A DNA stretch of 5,049 nt from a bacterium (lineage in GTDB: Bacteria > Pseudomonadota > Alphaproteobacteria > Rhizobiales > Xanthobacteraceae): the NCBI GenBank assembly GCA_029946075.1, contig JAQSDT010000254.1, positions 1-5,049 on the forward strand, in the 5' to 3' direction. Below the pieces are notes generated by a model. It saw only the letters and a program-made list of their open reading frames with translations, ran no database searches and was not told the DNA's origin. The position numbers were made by a program, and so were the translations under genes. Shown piece after piece: positions 1 through 4,184 of the stretch. The stretch's first letter is position 1. Each line of letters opens with the position of its first letter.

Positions 1-425
1 TGATCGCGGTTGCCCTGTTCGACCTGCCACAGGCCGTAATACTGCCAGGTCTTGACGTGGTTGGGATCGGCCTTGAGTGCGCGCTCGTACCAGATCTGCG
101 AAACCTTGTAGTCGCCGAGCTGACGATAGGAGTAGCCGATCAGATTGGCGACGGCGGCGCTGTCGTCGCGGCCGAGTGACTTGAGCTGCGCGATCGCCGA
201 GGCATAGTCGTGGCGGTCGTAGATCGTTGTATACGCAGCGCGATAGCCATCGGCGAACGCGGTCTGCTCGATGCCCGGACGGGCTTCGCTTGATTTCTTC
301 TTCTTTTTGTCCGGCGGCGGCGGATCGCTGTCGGGGGCTGCGTAGACGACGCTGACGACAGGGGCTGCAGCTAACGTGAGCGACAGCATGGCGAGCGTGA
401 GAAGCCTGATCGCGAGTTTGTTCAT
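1..425 (-). CDS. Exported tetratricopeptide-repeat (TPR) protein, 3' end outside the window
   Basis: The reading frame is open from ATG at 425 down to the left edge, giving 141 residues without a stop, so the C-terminus is missing. Residues 1-30 form a signal peptide: Asn-Lys start, long hydrophobic core, and an Ala-rich end (VYAA) with cleavage near residue 29-30. A Pro-rich stretch and five lysines (40-44) form a linker. TPR-like helices follow at about 56-87, then the clearest repeat at 88-121 (NLIGYSYRQLGDY, then WYERALKADPN), then the start of a third (TWQYYGLWQVEQGN). TPRs are protein-binding scaffolds, so the product is probably a periplasmic interaction protein; its partner is unknown. 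AGGAG at 432-436 (minus) lies 6 nt before this ATG. The ATG at 429 is in another frame and too close to the Shine-Dalgarno. TPR class is confident, specific role is not. Confidence 0.88.
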   Translation of the reverse strand, partial: MNKLAIRLLTLAMLSLTLAAAPVVSVVYAAPDSDPPPPDKKKKKSSEARPGIEQTAFADGYRAAYTTIYDRHDYASAIAQLKSLGRDDSAAVANLIGYSYRQLGDYKVSQIWYERALKADPNHVKTWQYYGLWQVEQGNRD

Positions 426-431
426 ACATCT

Positions 432-436
432 CTCCT
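432..436 (-). promoter_or_regulatory. Shine-Dalgarno that fixes the start of the TPR gene
   Basis: The minus strand reads AGGAG, 6 nt before the ATG whose first base is 425. A second, out-of-frame ATG at 429-427 is only 2 nt from it, so the spacing selects the 425 start. Confidence 0.75.
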
Positions 437-452
437 GGTGGCCGGTTCGGCG

Positions 453-480
453 ATCCTACACCGAAGGTCGTTGATGTGAA
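453..480 (-). promoter_or_regulatory. Sigma70-like promoter of the TPR gene
   Basis: On the minus strand TTCACA (480-475, 5 of 6 matches to TTGACA) is followed after 16 nt by TAGGAT (458-453, 4 of 6 matches to TATAAT). Transcription would start near 446, leaving a leader of about 20 nt that contains the Shine-Dalgarno at 432-436. The placement is good, but the -10 is only moderate and GC-rich genomes give chance matches. Confidence 0.45.
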
Positions 481-544
481 CACCCGTTGGCCGCGAACAT
501 TCCCGCCCCGGCCACCGCTATTCCGCCAATTTTGCGCCTGGCGC

Positions 545-564
545 TGACATGACGAGATTGTCAT
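545..564. repeat. Operator-like nested inverted repeat between the TPR and His-rich genes
   Basis: Two overlapping perfect dyads share this stretch: TGACA-N9-TGTCA (545-563) and ATGAC-N6-GTCAT (549-564). It lies in the divergent spacer, 65 nt upstream of the minus promoter's -35 and about 128 nt upstream of the His-rich ATG. The form suits a dimeric regulator, but arms of 5 bp can arise by chance and no regulator gene is adjacent. The rest of the spacer (430-691) shows no clear promoter for the plus-strand gene; a short GC-rich dyad (CGGCC-AACC-GGCCG) lies near 648-661 in its leader. Confidence 0.25.
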
Positions 565-680
565 CGAGATGAACGAAGACTGTCGCCGCGCTTCAGAACG
601 GGTTCAGCGCGCGGCAGCTAACGTCTCCTGCATGATCCGGCGAGCCCGGCCAACCGGCCGAAGATGTCCGCGGATCCCAG

Positions 681-686
681 AGGAGA
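681..686 (+). promoter_or_regulatory. Shine-Dalgarno deciding the start of the His-rich protein
   Basis: AGGAGA lies 5 nt before ATG at 692. The longer open frame from ATG 569 has no comparable site, and its extra 41 residues would sit in front of a normal signal peptide, so 692 is the start. Confidence 0.8.
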
Positions 687-691
687 CAGCC

Positions 692-982
692 ATGTTCAAG
701 ACCATTTCCGCAGCGCTCGTTGCCGTATCCATGCTTGCCGCTCCGGCGCTTGCCGGCGCACCCGGCAAGACCACCCAGGCCCCGGTGAACAAGACGGTGC
801 AGGCGCCCGTCATCAAGGCCGAGCCGGGCAAGGCGAAATTGCTGAACGCCAACGCACGGATGGGCCGTCATCACGTCAAGCATCGGCATCACCGCCACCA
901 CAAGCACATGGGTCTGCTGAAGACGCAGACCAAGCCGCACGCCGCGATCAAGCACGTCGCGCCGACCGTCAAGCGCGGCTGA
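692..982 (+). CDS. Small secreted His-rich protein
   Basis: The product has 96 residues. Residues 1-21 are a signal peptide (Lys3, hydrophobic core, PALA then GAPG), so the mature form of about 75 residues is periplasmic or secreted. Two near-identical units follow (QAPVNK at 29-34, QAPVIK at 37-42). The core 60-72 carries eight histidines among 13 residues, mixed with Arg and Lys, and two more lie at 83 and 88. The mature part has almost no acidic residues and no cysteine, so it is very basic. Clustered histidines suggest binding of Zn, Ni or Cu, but this is inference. Short His-rich exported proteins are common in Bradyrhizobium; I recall the label 'His-rich protein BRANT' for such a family but cannot verify that this is a member. 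AGGAGA 5 nt upstream sets the start. It appears to be a single-gene unit. Confidence 0.82.
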   Translation: MFKTISAALVAVSMLAAPALAGAPGKTTQAPVNKTVQAPVIKAEPGKAKLLNANARMGRHHVKHRHHRHHKHMGLLKTQTKPHAAIKHVAPTVKRG

Positions 983-1054
983 ACCGGCTTCGCCTGACCT
1001 GATCCGCCGGCGCGTTTGTACCCCATTGCCCCCGCCGCGCCCGCGGGTATCAGC

Positions 1055-1089
1055 CCGGCCCACGCGCCATCGCACTGGCCGTGGGCCGG
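1055..1089. terminator. Long hairpin after the His-rich gene, possible terminator without a U tract
   Basis: A perfect 10-bp inverted repeat (CCGGCCCACG at 1055-1064 and its complement at 1080-1089) encloses a second 4-bp stem (GCCA/TGGC) with a 6-nt loop, with only C1065 bulged. It begins 73 nt after the His-rich stop and ends 93 nt before the next start. No T run follows on either strand, so intrinsic termination is uncertain. It could instead be a Rho-linked 3' end stabiliser or a protein site. I see no gene in the rest of 983-1182. Confidence 0.4.
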
Positions 1090-1167
1090 TGCCGTTCGCA
1101 AGCGAAGAAGTGACCGAGATGCGAATTCCCTTTCGCCGCCGGCCGGTCTAAGAGACGGCTGACGGGC

Positions 1168-1173
1168 AGGGGA
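1168..1173 (+). promoter_or_regulatory. Shine-Dalgarno supporting a TTG start
   Basis: AGGGGA lies 9 nt before TTG at 1183. No in-frame ATG or GTG occurs just upstream, and the next in-frame ATG (codon 12) would destroy the signal peptide. The site is therefore the main argument for TTG initiation. Confidence 0.6.
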
Positions 1174-1182
1174 AGAGTTCGT

Positions 1183-1605
1183 TTGCGACCATCAGCCAAA
1201 ATTGCCGCGACGTTGATGCTGCCGATCGCGCTCGCGGCCTGTGCCGCCAGCGACGATACCAAGCCGATCACCTTCACCGACGACCGCGGCGTCTCCAACC
1301 AGCCGTTTCCGCAAAACTATCGCGCGGAAGTGTCGGCGTTTCTGCGCACCTATCTCAACAATCCCGCCGGCATTCGGGAGCCTGTGATTGCCGAGCCGGT
1401 CCAGCGCGTCATCGGCGGCCGGCTGCGTTACGTCGTCTGCGTGCGCTTTGCCGCCCGCGAATCCGACGGCAGCTACCGCGATCCGCGGGAGCGGGCGGCG
1501 CTGTTCGTCGACGGCCGGTTTGACCGGATTCTCGAAAACCCCGCCGAGCCCTGCGCGGGGGCGGTCTATACGCCGTTTCCGGCCCTGTCCGCCCTGACGC
1601 GGTAG
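1183..1605 (+). CDS. Putative lipoprotein of unknown function (TTG start)
   Basis: The product has 140 residues. The N-terminus is a lipoprotein signal: Arg2/Lys6, hydrophobic stretch 7-19, then the lipobox LAAC with Cys20 as the lipidated residue. The +2 and +3 residues are Ala, so outer-membrane sorting is plausible. The mature part has an N-terminal region (about 45-60, FLRTYLNNPAGI), a strand-like segment RYVVCVRFAAR (83-93), and ALFVDGRFDRIL (107-118). Cys86 and Cys124 could form a disulfide. I do not recognise a named domain; it resembles small envelope lipoproteins left as hypothetical in Bradyrhizobium. TTG is preferred because the Shine-Dalgarno fits and because starting at TTG gives a complete signal. 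It is flanked by about 200 and 290 nt of non-coding DNA, so it is probably transcribed alone. Confidence 0.78.
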   Translation: MRPSAKIAATLMLPIALAACAASDDTKPITFTDDRGVSNQPFPQNYRAEVSAFLRTYLNNPAGIREPVIAEPVQRVIGGRLRYVVCVRFAARESDGSYRDPRERAALFVDGRFDRILENPAEPCAGAVYTPFPALSALTR

Positions 1606-1682
1606 GGCGCCCGGGTTCGGTCGGCCGGGGGAGCCCGCCCGCCGGGGCGGAACCGTGAACGAAATCGGATCACTTTTCGGCG

Positions 1683-1694
1683 AGGTTTGAACCT
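1683..1694. repeat. Inverted repeat AGGTT-TG-AACCT upstream of the porin gene
   Basis: Perfect 5-bp arms enclose TG. The core GGTT-AACC recurs in the dyad at 1733-1747, with centres about 51 bp apart, so the pair may be one regulator's sites. Function is inference. Confidence 0.3.
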
Positions 1695-1732
1695 TGCCTT
1701 AGTCATCCGCGACATCACAAAGATGGGAAAGC

Positions 1733-1747
1733 CCCGGTTTAACCGGG
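1733..1747. repeat. Perfect palindrome CCCGGTTTAACCGGG upstream of the porin gene
   Basis: Seven-bp arms meet around a single central T and are followed by seven A's on the plus strand. It cannot be a plus-strand terminator because A's, not T's, follow. On the minus strand the T run precedes the hairpin, so it does not fit there either. An operator is the likeliest use. It lies 151 nt before the porin start. Confidence 0.4.
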
Positions 1748-1852
1748 AAAAAAACCTTACATGCGATGGAACGAAACGGCTTTGTGGCCGTGTCGTCACA
1801 GTTGGGAAGCTTCGGCGTACCGGCATTGCCGCAAAGCAACCCAATTGAGGTC

Positions 1853-1880
1853 ACGTTGTTTGGATTGGTATCTGCAACGT
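1853..1880. repeat. Inverted repeat ACGTTG-N16-CAACGT just before the porin start
   Basis: Six-bp perfect arms (1853-1858 and 1875-1880) lie 18 nt before the start codon. The 16-nt interval can form a small inner stem (GAT/ATC). In mRNA this would be a hairpin ending 7 nt before the GGGGA Shine-Dalgarno (1888-1892); in DNA it could be a binding site. Small enough to be chance. Confidence 0.3.
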
Positions 1881-1898
1881 TTGTAACGGGGATAGAAG

Positions 1899-2612
1899 AT
1901 GAAGAAGCTTTTGATCGGCACTGCCGTGCTGGCCGCTCTGACGGCTCCAGCCCTCGCGGCGGACATGCCGGCCCGACCCTATACCAAGGCGCCGGCCTAT
2001 ACCGCGCCGCAGGTGGTCTACAACTGGACCGGGTTCTATGTCGGCGGCCATCTCGGCGGCGCCTTTGCCGGAAGCAATTCCCTGCAGGGCAGCGACGCCC
2101 GCTTCATGGGTGGCGTCCAGGCCGGTTTCGACTATCAGTTCGCGCCCAACTGGGTGATGGGCGTCGAGGCCCAGTACAGCTGGCTGCCCAGCAGCAGCAA
2201 TAACGGCCTGCTGTTTCCGGGCGGCACGCTCGTGACCTCCAACACCGACCAGCTCGGCTCGGTCACCGGCCGCATCGGCTACACGTGGGGTCCGGCGCTG
2301 CTCTACGCCAAGGGCGGTTACGCCTGGCGCGACGGCAACAATATCGGCGTGACCGTGGCTGGCGTCCCGCAGGCATTCACCGCCAACGGCAACCGCAAGG
2401 ACGGCTACACCGTCGGCGGCGGTCTGGAATACATGTTCGCGCCCAACTGGTCGGCCAAGGCCGAGTACCAGTACTACAATTTCGACAACACGACCTTCAC
2501 GTCAGGCCCGGCCGACATCGCCGGCCGCAACTTCCGGAACGACGAACACACCGTCAAGGTCGGTGTGAACTACCGGTTCGGCTGGGGTGGGCCGTCGGCC
2601 TCGCGCTACTGA
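1899..2612 (+). CDS. Outer-membrane beta-barrel protein, Omp25/RopB-like porin family
   Basis: The product has 237 residues, the usual size for this small 8-strand barrel family (OmpA-like transmembrane fold). Residues 1-20 are a signal peptide (MKKLL, hydrophobic core, ALA cleavage). A Pro/Ala/Tyr-rich segment follows, then the family's opening strand motif NWTGFYVGGHLGGAF (42-56). Later strands alternate aromatic and small residues: GGVQAGFDYQF (71-81), GSVTGRIGYTW (120-130), ALLYAKGGYAW (133-143), YTVGGGLEYMFAPNW (170-184), AEYQYYNF (188-195) and HTVKVGVNYRF (217-227). FAPNW occurs twice (81-85, 180-184), marking turns between paired strands. The C-terminus extends ten residues past the usual closing YRF. 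In rhizobia and Brucella, relatives are abundant envelope proteins that matter for membrane stability; true pore activity is uncertain. GGGGA lies 6 nt before the ATG. A strong terminator follows, so this is a single-gene unit. Confidence 0.93.
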   Translation: MKKLLIGTAVLAALTAPALAADMPARPYTKAPAYTAPQVVYNWTGFYVGGHLGGAFAGSNSLQGSDARFMGGVQAGFDYQFAPNWVMGVEAQYSWLPSSSNNGLLFPGGTLVTSNTDQLGSVTGRIGYTWGPALLYAKGGYAWRDGNNIGVTVAGVPQAFTANGNRKDGYTVGGGLEYMFAPNWSAKAEYQYYNFDNTTFTSGPADIAGRNFRNDEHTVKVGVNYRFGWGGPSASRY

Positions 2613-2650
2613 GGCGAGCTGTCGCAGCTGGGTTCAGGAAGCCAGAATTG

Positions 2651-2684
2651 CAAAAGGCCGGCGTCACGCCGGCCTTTTGTTTTT
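2651..2684 (+). terminator. Strong Rho-independent terminator of the porin gene
   Basis: A perfect 13-bp stem (2651-2663 with 2667-2679) closes a TCA loop. The 3' arm ends in TTTTG and is followed by TTTTT (2680-2684). It begins 39 nt after the porin stop. The next gene runs in the same direction, so the hairpin insulates it from porin read-through. A-rich 5' bases give it limited bidirectional character. Confidence 0.93.
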
Positions 2685-2744
2685 CGGTCCATCTGTTTGC
2701 CAGCGTGCAGTAAAGACATCGTTGCCCAGCGCGCCGCGCGCGGC

Positions 2745-2795
2745 AAAAAATAATTTTCGCGCTGCGCACAACTTTTCGTCACGATGCGCTATTAT
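2745..2795 (+). promoter_or_regulatory. Promoter with UP-like A/T tract for the 79-aa exported protein
   Basis: TATTAT at 2790-2795 matches the -10 consensus in 5 of 6 positions and would start transcription near 2802, 23 nt before the ATG. No good -35 is present; CGCACA at 2765-2770 is weak and spaced 19 nt. Further up, AAAATAATTTT (2747-2757) fits the UP-element core AAAWWTWTTTT at 10 of 11 positions, about -55 to -45 from the start. It stands in very GC-rich flanks (GCGCCGCGCG and CGCGCTGCGC, imperfectly complementary). An UP element compensating for a poor -35 is a known arrangement in E. coli; its use here is inference. Confidence 0.45.
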
Positions 2796-2824
2796 GGTTC
2801 CGCCGGCTGGTTGGACAAACGAAC

Positions 2825-3064
2825 ATGCGTGTCTTTGCGTTAGGGCTGATTTTTTCCGCAGCGGCATTTCCCTGCCTCGCCCAGACTGTCCTCAAATCCG
2901 AACCGCTCGTCCTTGCGCCCTATGAAGTGGCCTTCGTGCAGGATCCGTCCTGCGGCGTCGGCAAGGTGCTCAAGGTGACCGGTGCGATCCGCGGACTGCA
3001 TCGGCGCAAGGCTTGTGTTGTCCTCGCTTCGGAGCAGGCGTCGCTGGTGTCGGCGACGCCGTAG
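2825..3064 (+). CDS. Small exported protein of unknown function (possibly DUF6719 family)
   Basis: The product has 79 residues. Residues 1-19 are a signal peptide (Arg2, hydrophobic core, CLA then Gln20). Cys17 precedes the cleavage site and is not in a lipobox (FPC lacks the required Leu and small residues), so this is a soluble periplasmic protein. The mature part of 60 residues has KSEPLVLAPYEVAFVQDPSCG (24-44) and KVLKVTGAIRGLHRRKACV (47-65). Cys43 and Cys64 are placed to form one disulfide. I recall similar small proteins in Bradyrhizobium under a DUF6719 label, unverified. The Shine-Dalgarno is weak (GGA at 2813-2815, 9 nt before ATG), but the signal peptide starting exactly here supports this start. 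It converges with the minus-strand gene ending at 3140. Confidence 0.75.
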   Translation: MRVFALGLIFSAAAFPCLAQTVLKSEPLVLAPYEVAFVQDPSCGVGKVLKVTGAIRGLHRRKACVVLASEQASLVSATP

Positions 3065-3084
3065 TCATATCCACAACGGATGTC

Positions 3085-3140
3085 GTCCCGGCCGACTGCC
3101 GGGACCTCGGACGCCGCGGTCAGCCGCGTGCCGATTTTTT
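3085..3140 (+). terminator. Probable terminator region between convergent genes
   Basis: A perfect 8-bp stem, GTCCCGGC/GCCGGGAC with a CGACT loop (3085-3105), starts 20 nt after the plus-strand stop. A second, 5-bp stem CGCGG-TCAG-CCGCG (3115-3128) is followed 6 nt later by six T's (3135-3140). The second stem plus T run could stop plus-strand transcription, and the first could act for both strands. The last T is also part of the opposing gene's stop codon. Confidence 0.4.
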
Positions 3141-3394
3141 CAGGAAACCAGTTGCAACCCGGTCTGCGCCTCGCGCTCGGCCTCGGCCTTGTTCTTCGCC
3201 GGGTCGTCATGCGCTTCCGCCTCGCAGAACCGGATCTCGTAGTCCTGGTCCAGCACCGGGCGCGGTCCGACCGTCCCATCCTCGGAGACGACATCGACCA
3301 CGAGGCCGCTCTTCTTGGCGACCTTCCAGACGTCGGCTTCGGTCGGGTAGGCCTTGCTCAGCCTGTCGTCCTTGGAGAACAGCGCGTAGGGCAT
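3140..3394 (-). CDS. Conserved-looking small cytoplasmic protein of unknown function
   Basis: The product has 84 residues with no signal peptide or membrane segment. The N-terminal half (MPYALFSKDDRLSKAYPTEA, then DVWKVAKKSGLVVDVV) looks like a small alpha/beta fold, with strand, helix and strand. VLDQDYEIRFC (47-57) forms a further strand. The tail 61-77 is Asp/Glu/Lys/Ala-rich (DDPAKNKAEAEREAQ) and probably a charged helix. I recall close relatives in Bradyrhizobium genomes, all without known function. The start is firm: GGAG (minus strand, complement of 3401-3404) lies 6 nt before ATG at 3394. Its stop converges on the preceding gene with a 75-nt gap holding the shared hairpins. No promoter is clear upstream. 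Confidence 0.8.
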   Translation of the reverse strand: MPYALFSKDDRLSKAYPTEADVWKVAKKSGLVVDVVSEDGTVGPRPVLDQDYEIRFCEAEAHDDPAKNKAEAEREAQTGLQLVS

Positions 3395-3597
3395 GGGTCG
3401 CTCCGCTAAAAACCGTTAACGCGGAAGACCCGCCCGGGTTTCCGGGCAGCTATGCGAGAGCCCGGTTTTCGCGCTTTGGCACCGAAAACGGTCGATTTCG
3501 GCCGTTTTTGGGGGCGTTTCGACGAGTCCCTGAGTCCTTAACCAGAGGTGAATCCCGCAAAAAAGAATCCCCGAGACTCCCCGCCTAGAATCGCCGG
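3395..3597. other. Divergent spacer with several hairpins and short direct repeats
   Basis: I see no gene here. The spacer holds GCCCGG-GTTT-CCGGGC (3432-3447), with GCCCGG again at 3460-3465; a long plus-strand hairpin at 3482-3511 (separate entry); GAGTCC twice around 3525-3536; and the related units GAATCCCGC (3550), GAATCCCCG (3565) and GACTCCCCGC (3575). TAGAAT at 3586-3591 matches a -10 in 5 of 6 positions, but no -35 stands 15-19 nt before it. Half-site TTAACCAG (3538-3545) resembles a CtrA half-site but lacks its partner. Confidence 0.5.
3482..3511 (+). repeat. A/T-cored hairpin in the divergent spacer
   Basis: CCGAAAACGG (3482-3491) pairs with CCGTTTTTGG (3502-3511) with one G-U, and the stem continues inward for three more pairs (including one G-U) to an ATTT loop, giving 13 pairs in plus-strand RNA. 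Five T's lie inside the 3' arm, not after it, so this is not a standard terminator. It lies about 88 nt upstream of the minus-strand gene. Confidence 0.4.
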
Positions 3598-3717
3598 ATG
3601 TTTCCGGCCATGAGAGCGATGCTTCAATCCTCATGTGAGCGGGTCCAGTTCACCCTGACCGTGGCGCTGTTTGCCGCCTGCGCGGCCAATCTGGTGCTGG
3701 TCTGCGCCTGGCTCTGA
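3598..3717 (+). CDS. Possible single-span membrane microprotein
   Basis: An open frame of 39 codons from ATG 3598, with in-frame ATGs at 3610 (35 aa) and 3619 (32 aa), ends at TGA 3715-3717. The last 22 residues (FTLTVALFAACAANLVLVCAWL) form one complete hydrophobic helix, preceded by a short polar, charged segment (SSCERVQ). That is the usual build of bacterial membrane microproteins. Cysteines lie before, within and near the end of the helix. None of the three starts has a strong Shine-Dalgarno, so the start is undecided. TAGAAT at 3586-3591 could be a -10. A 7-bp hairpin begins 3 nt after the stop. A chance hydrophobic ORF in GC-rich DNA is the main alternative. Confidence 0.45.
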   Translation: MFPAMRAMLQSSCERVQFTLTVALFAACAANLVLVCAWL

Positions 3718-3720
3718 CAT

Positions 3721-3748
3721 CGGCGTCTGATCTCGGCGATTGACGCCG
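3721..3748 (+). terminator. Hairpin directly after the microprotein frame
   Basis: CGGCGTC (3721-3727) and GACGCCG (3742-3748) are perfect 7-bp arms around 14 nt, which can add an inner ATC/GAT pairing. No T run follows. Its position right after the stop at 3717 suggests a 3' end or an RNA-stabilising structure, weakly supporting the small gene. The remaining spacer to 3815 shows a 5-bp stem AGCGC-GGC-GCGCT (3778-3790) and no clear promoter. Confidence 0.3.
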
Positions 3749-3815
3749 CCGGCAATCCCCCCATCATGCGCAAAACGAGCGCGGCGCGCTTTAAGCCGAC
3801 GGGGGCGGGAGCGAG

Positions 3816-4184
3816 ATGATCGAAACACTGCAGCAGCGGGTCAATGACGACCCGGCTTTGGTCCGGCGCGGCCGCACCCTCACCACCACCTTCCTGCTCG
3901 AAATAGGCGCCACGCCCTGGCTGATCTCGATCTTCGAGGGCCGGATCGTGCAGGTGGCGCGGGGACCGTTCGTGATGCCGTCGTCCTCCTTTGCGCTGCG
4001 GGCGCCGGAGGAGGACTGGCAGAAGTTCTGGAGCAAGCGGCCGCCGCCGGGCTCGAACGATCTGCTGGCGCTGATCAAGCGGCGGGCGCTGAAGGCCGAA
4101 GGCGATCTGCAAATCTTCATGGCGCATCTGCGCTACTTCAAGGAAGCGCTGGCCAAGCTGCGCGCGACGGGAGCCGCCGCATGA
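3816..4184 (+). CDS. SCP2 sterol-carrier-like protein, first gene of a coupled pair
   Basis: The product has 122 residues, about the size of a lone SCP2 domain, with no signal peptide, so it is cytoplasmic. The layout fits the SCP2 fold: an N-terminal helix (1-18), strands TTTFLLEI and PWLISIFEGRIVQVARG (23-50), a strand ending in the helix entry EEDWQKFWSKRPPPG (65-79), then DLLALIKRRALKAEGDLQIFMAHLRYFKEAL (82-112), whose EGD followed by a hydrophobic helix is typical of the family. SCP2 domains bind lipids, acyl-CoA or other hydrophobic ligands; the ligand here is unknown. GGGAG lies 4 nt before ATG, and an in-frame TAA at 3792 excludes any earlier start. The stop overlaps the next start (ATGA), so both are co-translated. 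The family call rests on pattern, not a profile search. Confidence 0.72.
   Translation: MIETLQQRVNDDPALVRRGRTLTTTFLLEIGATPWLISIFEGRIVQVARGPFVMPSSSFALRAPEEDWQKFWSKRPPPGSNDLLALIKRRALKAEGDLQIFMAHLRYFKEALAKLRATGAAA

Larger units (their letters stand above)
1606..1898. other. Non-coding spacer and leader upstream of the porin gene
   Basis: I find no credible gene in this 293-nt spacer. The open frame beginning at 1766 runs out of frame into the porin gene and has no signal or family features. The first 60 nt are GC-rich with a weak 6-bp dyad (CCGCCC-GCCG-GGGCGG) without a T run. From about 1665 the base composition becomes more AT-rich, as expected for a promoter region, and holds the dyads listed separately. 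I could not choose one promoter; TTGAGG at 1845-1850 followed after 18 nt by TATCTG (1869-1874) is a possible but weak match. Confidence 0.5.

Noticed and set aside
569..691. N-terminal extension of the His-rich protein from ATG 569
   Set aside because: It has no Shine-Dalgarno, is Arg-rich and would hide the signal peptide; AGGAGA at 681 fits ATG 692.
593..1075. Antisense open frames of 160 and 82 residues over the His-rich gene
   Set aside because: They are Arg/Gly-rich by-products of GC-rich coding on the other strand, without family features.
1766..2203. 145-residue plus-strand frame overlapping the porin start
   Set aside because: Overlaps the clearly real porin gene in another frame and changes to low-complexity Arg/Gly/Gln composition there.
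2858..2884. Lipoprotein signal at Cys17 of the 79-aa protein
   Set aside because: The residues before Cys17 (Ala-Phe-Pro) do not form a lipobox; ordinary cleavage after CLA fits better.
3406..3545. CtrA-type sites (GTTAAC at 3415 and TTAACCAG at 3538)
   Set aside because: Neither has the second half at the required 7-nt spacing, so each is only a short chance match.
3013..3588. 191-residue plus-strand frame
   Set aside because: Covers the 84-aa minus-strand gene, is Arg/Pro/Ser-rich and has no start signal; it is a shadow of that gene plus spacer.
3624..4127. Minus-strand frames of 167 and 109 residues
   Set aside because: Antisense to the SCP2-like gene, which has the better start and overlaps its partner gene; composition is shadow-like.
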